The notes under the pieces: model-generated
Databases searched by the model: none
Told to the model about the DNA's origin: nothing
Seen by the model: only the letters and a program-made list of their open reading frames with translations
In this document: positions 49,133 to 59,600 of the stretch, one piece after another
Layout: every line of letters begins with the position of its first letter
How positions within the stretch are numbered: position 1 is the stretch's first letter
Assembly: GCA_030144725.1 (NCBI GenBank)
Contig: JASKMD010000013.1
Location: 3,310,322-3,374,321, forward strand
DNA: 64,000 nt
Source: Haematococcus lacustris
Lineage: Eukaryota; Chlorophyta; Chlorophyceae; Chlamydomonadales; Haematococcaceae
Direction of reading: 5' to 3'
Program-made: the position numbers and the translations under genes

Positions 49133-52100
49133 CTAAGACAAACCATGCACTGCATTATATGCAGTCAACACTTCTTGGCAGTTCACAAGGTTATTCCTTG
49201 GCTCCCATGTGTTGTAAGAGTCATCATAACCCAGCCACTTGACCAAGTAGCCACGTGCTCTACCAGCACGGACACCACGATGGGCGAGCAACTTCTCAAC
49301 CTCATACAGAGGTGCCTCCTCTAGCCAGTCCACAGGAGGAGGCAAGTGAGGATGCTCACTAGTGTAGGGTCTCAGCAGAGCAACATGGAACACAGGGTGC
49401 ATGCGGGCCATGGCAGGGGGCAGGTCTAGGCGTACAGCAACAGGACCTACATGCTCCAGCACCTTGAAAGGCCCAATGAACCTAGGCAGCAGCTTCTTGG
49501 CCTTACCTGGCTTCAGCCTGAGGTTCTTGGTGCTCAGTAGCACTAGCTGTCCAGGGCTGAACTCCACCTCCCTGCGTCCTTTGTTAGCCAGATAGGCCTG
49601 ACGCTGCTGAGCTTGTTCCATGAAATGGCGGGCCTGCTTGACATTACTCTGCCACCATTCAGACAGCTTCCTGGCAGAGGGACAGTACACCTCACCTGGC
49701 AGCTCCAGCAGAGCCGGTGTCAGAGGTGACTGGCCAGTGTTGACCAGGAAGGGAGTGGACTGGATGGATTCCTGCCAGCTGTTATTCACAGCAAACTCAG
49801 CCAGTGACAGGAAGAAGGGCCAGTCAGACTGGGCAGGGGAGATGTAATGTCGAAGCATTTCCTCCAAGGTACGATTATACCTCTCTGTTTGACCATCAGA
49901 CTCAGGATGGTAAGCGCTGGATTTACATTCTTTTACACCAAGAATGGCCATAACTGACGCCCAGAAATGATTAGTAAAGTGAGAGCCCCTGTCAGAGATT
50001 ATTTCTCTGGGCACTCCATGATGTTTAAACACATTGTCAATGAATAGGCGGGCAAAGCCCTCAGCATTCATAGACTCACGGCATGGCACAAAGTGTACCA
50101 TCTTAGACAGCCTATCCACAAAGACAGCAATGGCATCAAAGCCATGATCACCGGGCGGTAGTTTAGTGATCAAGTCCATGGACATGGACTCCCATCTGTC
50201 ATAGGGTATGGCCAGTGGTGTGAGCAAGCCACCAGGTCTGGTATTCACAGACTTGTTGCGCTGGCATGCATCACAGTTACTCACATAGTGACGTACTTCA
50301 GACCTCATGCGTGGCCACCAGAATATCCTGGAGATACGCTCCAGCGTCTTGGTGATCCCCACATGGCCTGCAAACTGTGCATCATGCATCTCCACCAATA
50401 TCCTGGCTTTGAGCTGTTGGCAATTAGGAACCACTATCCGGTTCTTGCCTTTGGTGCGATACAAGCCATGCTTATCCTGATCATATTGATCCACCGTGCT
50501 GGCAAAGTCCTCGTCCGCTGCATACGCTGCCAGCAGCTGCTCTGTCATATTGACAGCGTGCAGAGGGTGCACAGGTAAAGGAGGTGGGGGGAGGGGCTGT
50601 TCCAAAACCAGCTGAGGCTGTGGCTCCTGCTGCGGCTGCTGAATGGCAGGCTGAGCAGGCTGCGCCACACCAGCTTCCTCCCCCTCCAAAAGGCGCTTCC
50701 TGCCTCTGGTCATAACCATGACAGGGTTGCTGGCAGGAGCATCAGGTATGCGTGACAGAGGGTCAGCAGGGTTAGTATCACCAGGTAGATACTCAATGGT
50801 AAAATCATACCGGGAGAGAAACTCCAACCATCTGGTTTGGCGTCTGGACAAGACCTTTTGTGTTTTTAAGGCTACCAAGGGTTTGTGGTCTGTGTACAAT
50901 GTGAAGGGGACACCTTCCAGGTAACAGCGCCACTCCTTACATGCAGTGATAATAGCAAGTAACTCTTGTTCACCAGTGGTATAGTTCTTTTCAGCTGGAA
51001 TCAGCTTTTTGCTTAAGTAAGCTAGAGGATACCCCTCCTGCATGAGTACTGCTCCTACGCCTTGCAAAGAGGCGTCACAGTAAACCTGAAAAGGTTTGGT
51101 TATATCTGGGATTTTGAGTAAAGGTACTCTTGAAATAGCATGCTTAAGAGCATCGAAAGCCTTTAATTTATCATCAGGCCACTTATGCCAATTGAAATCA
51201 GCACCTGCTTTACCAGTTAGGTCTGTCAAGGGTGCTGAAATAGCACTAAAGTTGTGTACAAATTTGCGCACAAAATTTGCAGCACCTAGGAACTGCTGCA
51301 TGGCAGTCAGGTTGCGTGGCACAGGCCAGGAAGTGATAGACTTCACTTTATCAGGGTCAACAGCAATGCCCTGATCACTGACAATGTGACCCAGGAATTT
51401 GAGTGCGGTTTTAAGAAACTCACATTTGGATAGTTTAGCTTTAAACTGATGCTTACGTAATAATTCAAGAACTCTCCTCAAATGTGTGAAGTGTTCTGGT
51501 ACGTTTTTGGACATGATGAGGATATCATCTATGTACACAAGGGCACAGTCATTAATGACGTCAGCAAAAGCATTGTTCATCACACGTTGAAACGTGGCTG
51601 GTGCATTGGTTAATCCAAAGCATAGTACTTTAAATTGATATAGGCCACTGGGTGTCCTGAAGGCTGTCTTAGGGACATCCTCATCAGGTATCCTGATCTG
51701 GTGATATCCAGCTTGCAGGTCAAGTGACGAGAACACTGTACACCCAGCCAACCTGTCAAACAGGTCATCCACTCGAGGTAGTGGGTATTGATCCCTAAGT
51801 GTGATCTTATTCAGCTGACGATAGTCTACACACATCCTTAACTCACCTGATTTCTTTTTGACAAAGAGGACAGGGGCAGCGTAGGGAGAGGAGGAGGGTT
51901 CAATGATGCCCTGCTCCAAGAAGGCTGCAACCTGTTTTTTCATCTCCAGAAGCTCTGGCTGGCTCATCTTATATGATGGCAAAGCTGGTGGCTTACAGCC
52001 AGGCTGGAGGGGGATGGTGTGTCCCACTGGACGCTGAGGGGGTAGGGTATTAAAGGGCGCGAAGACATCGTCGTACTCAGATATGAGTGCTGTCAGCTGA

Positions 52101-52473
52101 GCTGCAACTGCAAGGGGTATAGAGGTAGGGTAGTTGATAGAGGGAGTAGGAGGTAAGGGTGTTGAGTGAGAGTGAGGGTCAGGATTGGGGGACAGCTGAT
52201 TAGCTGGAGCAGGGGTTAGGTGATGGATAAGTGGGCAAGAGGGTGAGGTGGTTGAGTGGGAGTGAGGGTCAGGGTTATTGGACAGCAAATTAGCTGGAGT
52301 AGAGGTAGGTTGTACGGACAGCACACTTGCTGGGGTAGGGTTGATGGGCTGAGACGAGATGAGGGCAACCAGAGACTGGCCGCCTTTCCTTAGCCACCTG
52401 TAAGCCACTTTTGCTGATACAGTAGCTTGTCTGTGTTTGGCCAGGATATGGGCACAATGAGGAGCCATAATGG
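49133..52473 (-). CDS. pol: Ty3/gypsy C Pol (RT-RNaseH-IN-chromodomain), 5' cut
   Basis: One uninterrupted frame. In order from 52473: AKVAYRWLRKGG linker after protease; Pro/Ser-rich linker; RT with [20 protein letters not shown] and catalytic YIDD; RNase H (YCDASLQGVGAVLMQ; TDHKPLVAL); HHCC integrase finger (HEMHDAQ-like, CDACQRNKS); integrase core (MDLITKLPPGDHG, SDRGSHF, DGQTERYNRTLEE); GPF motif; chromodomain (YEVEKLLAHRGVRAG...YLVKWLGYDDSYNTWEP); TAA-type end at 49133. It is the best-preserved Pol here and the reference for the defects in A and B. The open frame upstream of 52473 is transposon Z sequence, not Pol. Confidence 0.92.
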
Positions 52474-52534
52474 CACTCACACAAATTAGCAGCGTCACCT
52501 GCGCAGTTACCATGGTCACCTTCGCAGCTGGCAA

Positions 52535-53548
52535 TGGCAACTGCTCAGTTGCACTCTGCCACCTGCTCAGTTGCCATGTGACAGCTGCTCAGTTGCACTC
52601 TGCAACCTGCTCAGTTGACACATGCAGCTGCTCAGTTGCACTCTGCAACCTGCTCAGCTGCCACATGCAGCTGCTCAGTTGCACTCTGCAACCTGCTCAG
52701 TTGCCACAAAAAACTGCTCAGTTGCACTCTGCCACCTGCTCAGTTGCCACATGCAACTGCTCAGTTGCACTCTGCCACCTGCTCAGTTGCGACATGCAAC
52801 TGCTCAGTTGTACTCTGCCACCTGCTCAGTTGCCACATGCAACTGCTCAGTTGCACTCTGCCACCTGCTCAGCTGCCACATGCAACTGCTCAATTGCACT
52901 CTGCCACCTGCTCAGTTGCAACATGCAACTGCTCAGTTGCACTCTGCCACCTGCTCAGTTGCCACATGCAACTGCTCAGTTGCACTCTGCCACCTGCTCA
53001 GTTGCCACATGCAACTGCTCAGTTGCACTCTGCCACCTGCTCAGTTGCGACATGCAACTGCTCAGTTGCACTCTGCCACCTGCTCAGTTGACACATGCAG
53101 CTGCTCAGTTGCACTCTGCAACCTGCTCAGCTGCCACATGCAGCTGCTCAGTTGTACTCTGCAACCTGCTCAGTTGCACTCTGCCACCTGCTCAGTTGCC
53201 ACATGCAACTGCTCAGTTGCACTCTGCCACCTGCTCAGTTGCGACATGCAACTGCTCAGTTGTACTTTGCCACCTGCTCAGTTGCCACATGCAACTGCTC
53301 AGTTGCACTCTGCCACCTGCTCAGCTGCCACATGCAACTGCTCAGTTGCACTCTGCCACCTGCTCAGTTGCCACATGCAACTGCTCAGTTGCACTCTGCC
53401 ACCTGCTCAGTTGCCACATGCAACTGCTCAGTTGCACTCTGCCACCTGCTCAGTTGCTACATGCAACTGCTCAGTTGCACTCTGCCACCTGCTCAGTTGC
53501 GACATGCAACTGCTCAGTTGTACTCTGCAACCTGCTCTGTTGCCACAG
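52535..53548. repeat. 42-bp subterminal/satellite array, left block
   Basis: Dimers of two related ~21-bp monomers, CTGCTCAGTTGCACTCTGCCA and CCTGCTCAGTTGCCACATGC (+AA). About 24 dimers with point variants (GCGACATG, GCAACATG, GTACTCTG) and one CACAAAAAACTG variant. The long open frames in all three frames are repeat artefacts. Confidence 0.95.
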
Positions 53549-53657
53549 AAGAAGAAGAAGAAGACTACTCCGGTATTCACCGGCGTGCATTAAGGGAGGA
53601 GCTACCGCCTGGGGCGCGGCCTGCTCCCACCATCAAGCCAAAGAAGAGGCGTCCCCC
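53549..53657 (-). other. 3' UTR and (CTT)n tail of the Dualen LINE
   Basis: Minus strand: CCTCCCTTAATGCACGCCGG, ACCGGAGTAGTC, then CTTCTTCTTCTTCTG. The same blocks form the 3' end of the SINE at 46202-46387, which suggests recognition by the same RT. Confidence 0.85.
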
Positions 53658-56600
53658 CTACCCTCCCCCCCCTCTGGTAGCCCTGAGTCTGTAGCTTGTC
53701 TTTGCAATAGAATGGGCTGCCTCCATGGCGTGTCTAGTTAACTTGTTGAGCAGCTTGGTAGTGTTGGCTTGTGTGATCCCGAGGGCCAAGAGGTGTTGCC
53801 GTGTGTGCGCTTCGTAGGTTATGCCCCCTATGCCTAGTAGGATTGGTATGATAGCGACCATATGGTCTTCCTTGCGTATGGTCTCGGCTAAGTGGGTGTG
53901 TTGAGTGAGTGCCTTGTTTAATTGGTCCGTCCACCGTGAGTCCGAGCAGTATTTGATTTCTATAATGCAGACCCGCTTGGTGTCTTTGCCGTCCTTGCTT
54001 GCCTTCTTATGAGGGGTCACCATGAGGATATCCGGCCTGGTGGTGTGTTTAGTATCTTCTGGTTTCAGTCCGAGTGTCTGGAGTGTTGTGTGTAGCGTGT
54101 CGCTGGGGAGGTCCAGGCTTTCCTTTGCGCCCTTCTCCCAGCTGCCGGTGTCCGCAAAGCTGATGTACCCGCCTAGGGTTCCCTTGCTGATAGCTTTGGT
54201 GATGAGGCGGCCCGCCCCGTTGTGCCTTTCTTGCACCATCGGTAGAGTCTCGCTGCAGCCCGAGAGGAGGTGAGTGGCACTATCCGCATTCCCGCAGAGC
54301 GGGCATCGGTCATCCGTCGCCCGTTTCCAGCGCATAGCTAGTTTCTGGTTGTATAGCCCTCCGGTACGGTAGAGTAGGGCAGTGCGTTGCGCGTGGGTGG
54401 AGATGTTCGTGTCGATCATCACTCTTTCGCCTGCTCCTTTCGCCGCGGCTTTGGTGATCTCCTGAGTCATCTGGTAGTAGATACTGTCTTGATTGGCAAG
54501 GCCCAACTTGTGTTTGCGGTGCATGTGTGCCCGCACGCTGTGGCGGCAGTCCGGCAATGGGGCGGGGAATCCGCCGTCGGCTGCGTTGCTGAGCCAGTTC
54601 TTCGTCTCATTCCGTGTGGTCGGGCTGTAGGCCGGGGTGTTGGCGAGCTCTGGGTGTAGCGCCGCATACTTGGCGAGGGCATCGGCGCCTTCGTTGCCGA
54701 TGATGCCCGAGTGGGCCCTGACTTTGTAGAAGTGGATCGTGGCGGGGCTGTCGATGATGAGGGTGGCGATATCGGTCAGGATGTCGTTGTGTCTGTGGGT
54801 GATGAGCGACATCGGGTTAGCGAGGGCTCTGCGAATCTGGTAGAGGGAGCAAAGGCTATCGGTGGCGATACGTTTGGCCCCCGCTTTGAGTGCCGCGTGT
54901 ATCGCCGTGAGTTCCGCCCTGTTGATGGTGTTGCTTTCAGGGTCATCCATGGCGACGGTGACGAGGACGTTGGTCTCCGGGATATAGACCCCCGCCCCGA
55001 CGCTCTCCGGAGCTGCCCCCGAGGTTTTAATGCAGCTGCCGTCCGTGTACGCGATCGTGGCCCATTCGGTGATGGCCATCCGTGGCTGCGTCGTGGAGTG
55101 TTCCGTGAGCTGGTTGTGGCTGCGTTGGTGCCCCGAGGTGGGGAGGTCCCTGTCCAACGGCAGGCGCATGTGTTGTTTGTGGCCGCTAGGGGGTGTGGCT
55201 GGCTGGCTTTGATTCGTTGGTCTGTTGCGGATTGGGTGTGTGTCTCGTTGGGGGTGGAGGGCAGTGGCGGTGCTAGCCAGCCATCCTTGGGGGTTGCCTT
55301 TGGTGACGAGTTGTTGTCCTGCTGCATTCCAAATGACGTAGATGTGGAGGTTGGCGTGCTTGCCGGACTTGGAGCTTTTGGTCTTGGTGGGGGGTATGTT
55401 AGCCAGGTGCTGGCAGTACTCAGGGTAGCGCCGCAGGGTGTCAATGTGTTTAGGGTAGGAGATGCCCTTTTTCCCCGGGATCAGCATGATGGTTGCCATG
55501 GCCTCCTCCTGTGTAGCTGAGTGTATAGCATGGTTGACGCATTTCAGTGCCACTGCATCGTCTGCCGGTACATTCCATGTGGATAAGCCAGTGTGGCGTA
55601 CCAGTAGGCAGTTGTGGTGTGCCCCAAATGCCGTGTCGTTGGTGTCAGGGCTCCAATAGGTGGTGGTTTCTGGTCTAACTGTGAGTGGATCAGCCCATCT
55701 TTGGACGGTACTTGGAAAGCTTCGTGTGGCGTGTAGGGTGTTCAGGGCTTTGTCTTGTGCCCCTCTCATGGGGTGGTGGCTGCTCTGTGCGTCCTGTCTC
55801 CTTAGGAGGGCCACTACCTCTGTGGCCAGGTTGCGTGTGTGGGGTGTGTGTTGTAACCAAGCGTGTAGATGTTGGTGTTGGTCTTTTGTCAGGAGGCCAA
55901 CTGTGCGACCCGACTCGTCGTGGACCGTTACGTGTTGCACTAAGTCGTGCCGTGGCATAATGGGCTCCCCCGTGCTGAGGCTCATCGCGGGGGCGGTCAT
56001 GTGGGGGTGAAGTTGGAGGAAGGTTTCGCATTTGCCCGTGCCGACGATGTCCGTCTGCGGGTTGATGGGGTAGGTGTGAAAGGTGGCCTTCGAGTGCAGG
56101 TTGGTGCACCGGGGTAGCCAGGTGTGCGGGTCCGGTAGTCCCTGTCGGGTGTGGGCCGGCAGGTGCGTGTCGGGCCTCGCATGTCTGGCCTCTTGTATCT
56201 GCCTATTTTCCTCGTCGTAGTCGTTGCGCTTTGCTATGTAGTCCAGGTGTGCCGTGATGAGCGGCGCCGGTTCGAGAGTGGGGTGCCAGTGTACTCGTAT
56301 GAGGTCCGAGTGTGCTGACTGACGCATGGTAGTCTTGAAGTCATTGCTGCCAAACTTGCATATAGGGCACAGCCAGTATCCTGGTTCCTTGTGTCCTGAC
56401 AGGTGGGCTTCCTCAAGGCAGGCTGGGTGGTAGGCCCTCTTGCAGTTGTGGCACATTGGGCTGTCTCCTTTTGGTAGCCAGCACAACTCACAGGTGCACA
56501 CGTCCTTAGCCTCTTCCCTGCTGATGGTCTCTATGTGTGTGGGTGTATAGCCTTCTTCTGCACATAGTGGTAAAGCCCATCTGTCTATGACTGTGGGCTT

Positions 56601-59600
56601 CCAATGTACCTTGTAGTAGTTTTCCTTGTTGATGCCGTCCCATTGCCAGCCATCTATGCTGGTAATGGCCTCTTGGTGGCCGTACATGGCCCCTAGTATG
56701 CAGCCTAGCTTCTTGGGTTTACAACGGCAGGCTTTATCCACCTTCCAGCTGGAGAGTCCTGGGAGGTCAAGGCCTACTATGCGCACTATATCCTGCGGGA
56801 TAGTTTGTGTCTGTCTGCCCTCATTGTTCCGTTTCGTGCCCGCCTTGGGTGGAGTGGGCTTCGTTGGGGCCGATTGTGTTGCTCGTTGCTCTCGTTTCAG
56901 CAGACGTGAGCTCGTCCTAATGACCTCGTGGGCTGCGGGTGCCGCTGCGGTCCGGTCCGCCGTTGCCGGTTGAGTTACGTGCTTGACCGCATACGCTTTC
57001 ATATCCATATAGCGAGTTCTGGTGTCTGGCACTGCGGGTGTGGGCGCAAGTTCCGTGAGGCCCGCGGCCCATGTTGTGATTTTGCGCTGGTCGGGCGGGA
57101 GGTCGAGTGATGTGTTGCGGCTGTCTCGGATGGCACGCGTTGCGGTCGCGTCTGGGCATGAGGGTTGGGCCGCCATGGCCGCTAGTGTGTTGAGAGCGAT
57201 GATGTGCTTCTGCTTGACCTTTTTCCCGTACTTTGATGTGAGCATGCTACCGGTGATGATGTGTGTGTTGCCCTTGCAGCTGAGTTCAGAAGCGTGCGTG
57301 ATGCCTAGGCTTTTGAGGCAGGTGATGCTGGCGCTGACGACATCGTGTGCTTGAGAGCTGCTGGCCTGTGTGATGAGGCGGCCGAGTGTTTGGCACTCTT
57401 CATGGTAGAGAGGTAGCCCCTCTTCCGTGGCCGACAGTCCGGATATAGAGGCATAGACTAGCTGCCGTGCCCTAAGGGTGTGATGAAGGAGGGTGAGCAT
57501 GCGGTGTCCTTGTGTGCTAGCCTGGGTACTGAGCCATGTGATTTGTTTGTGCAGCATGCTCCTCGATATGTGGGCGTGTGCCACATCTGTGGACTGGAGA
57601 CTGTGTATGAGGGCTGTCGTGTTGCGAGCGTGGTATTCCTGGGCTGTGGAGCTGATGCCCATGCCTAGCTTCTCGGCGTCTTCCCTGATGATGGCATTGG
57701 GCGTTCCAAGGGGGAGTCTGAGTTTAAGCTTCACGCATTGATTGATGGACCTGTCGTACAGCTCAAGGTCCCCTGGGGTGCAGGGCACGGCACAGAAGCT
57801 GTAGGCTAGGCTGGGTATGATGGCCGTGCGGATGATGTGTATGGCCTGTCTAGCGCTAGCAAAGGAGCGTCTGAGTCTCTCAAGTTTTTGGCGGAGCTGG
57901 GTAATCATAGCTGTGTGTTGTGGTTTCCAGTCCAACGTCATGGTGATGAGCACCCCCAGGTAGGTGAAGGGTGAGGTCGGGCGGTGGTAGGTGACGGGTT
58001 TCCCTTGTAGGCTGACGGTTTGGAGTTGGTGGCGGGCCCGCTTGTCCGCTTCGGCCGCGTTGCTGCACATGCCGGTTTCGACCGAGTGATGGAGCGCCGC
58101 TGTTGCGAGGGTTTTACTGTGTGAGATGATGAGGTGACCCCAGTCCGAGAAGGCCGAGAGTTTGTCCGCTTGGCATCGGAGGTTGCGAAGGGTGTTGCAG
58201 AGTATAGCTATGTCGTCCGCATAGTCGACGCTGCTGACGGTGGTGTGTTCCCCGCTGTCGGCCGTTGCTGATTTGAATTTATAGCCCCTCGCGCCGACTT
58301 GCAGCCACCGCAGGAGGGGTTCGATGTAAATGAGAAATAGGAAGGGCGAGAGAGAATCGCCTTGTATGGTGCCCCGGTTGACGGATACCGGGTCAGTGTG
58401 GCCGTAGGGTGTTTTAAAGCGCGTTGTAGCGCCCGTGTATAGGTCCTTAACTGCGTCGGTCGCGTCCGTGGGGAAGCCTAGGTCATGCATGATCCAGAGT
58501 AGTTTGTCTTGGCAGGTGGTGTTGAACGCGCTGGTGAAGTCGACCAGGAGCGCGTAGATATCCGCCTTGGCCAGCTTGGCATCCTCAAGGGCCATGACAA
58601 GCATCTGTAGCTGTTGTGTGGTGTTCCTGTGGGAGCGGAACCCAGCCTGGTTCTTGCTGAGCATCCCATTAGCTTCAGCATACTCAGACAGTGTCTTGGT
58701 AATGAGGCTGGTCCACAGCTTATAAACGGTGTTGGCTAGTCCCACTGGCCTGTAGGAGTTGAGGTCCGTTTCTTGCCCCTTGTCCTTGTAGAGCAGGCAC
58801 GTGTCACTGGTCTTCCACGTGGTGGGTGTGCAGCCTGTTGCCCACATGATGATGAAGAGCTGGTGGATGGTTTCCCGCATCTCCCATGGCAGCATCTTGA
58901 TGATTTCATTTTCCACGCCGTCTGGTCCCGGGGCTTTGCCTCCTGCCAGCCTGCTGATGCATTCCTGGAAGCCTGCCTTGTCCATGATGGCTGTGTGCAG
59001 CCAGTGTATGTTTTGGCATGCGTGCATAGAGAAGGCGTCGTCTGCTTTGGCGCGAGCCCACGGGTAGTTTCTTGTCTGTTTGTTGGTGTAGTGGCCAGTC
59101 TTGGGGGTCGGGGCCGACAGCTTCTGCCCATATGCGGCGGTGACTATCCGGTTGAGGTCGGCGGGGGCGGTGCATATGGTTTTGGTGTCAGGATCAGCTA
59201 GCGCCTGCAGGCCTTTGTGGTCGGTGCGGGACGGGCGTAGGATACGTTTGTTAGCCTTCTTGGGCTGGGTGCTGATCAGTTGTTGCATTCTGACACGAGC
59301 TTGTGCGATGGCGAGTGCGGAGTCATCGTCGTCTAGTTGGTGGATTTGGTCGCGGTACGTATTGGCCAGTTGGGCTAGCGCGGCCTGCACGTGATTTTCG
59401 GTTGGGTCTTCACCCTGTCGCGCTTGCACCGCGTCCCTGATCTCTTCGTTCGTCGCATCTGTCTCTGGAATGAGTTCGTCGATTGTCGGGTGCACGTTGG
59501 TTTGCTTAAATAGGGAGTTAGCCTTCCGGCTAAGGTCTCTAGCGGTCTTAAGCTTTCTGCCCAGTGCCAGTCTAATCCTGCACATGGTCCTGCGTTGGTA

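Larger units (their letters stand above)
48852..52473 (-). mobile_element. Ty3/gypsy chromovirus C, 3' part
   Basis: Minus strand: LTR at 48852-49059, polypurine tract, and intact Pol from just after protease to the chromodomain. The 5' part (gag, protease, 5' LTR) is not in the window, because the CACTA-like terminus Z begins at 52474 inside the element. Inserted in the inverted L1 segment at 48851. Confidence 0.88.

Noticed and set aside
52470..53741. Long Cys/Leu/Gln-rich ORFs (up to 423 codons) and the similar ones at 62113-63089
   Set aside because: Translation of the 42-bp array in all three frames; unit length divisible by three keeps frames open.
56234..56530. PHD finger as part of a host chromatin gene on the minus strand
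   Set aside because: It is in the same uninterrupted frame as the Dualen RT and RNase H domains.
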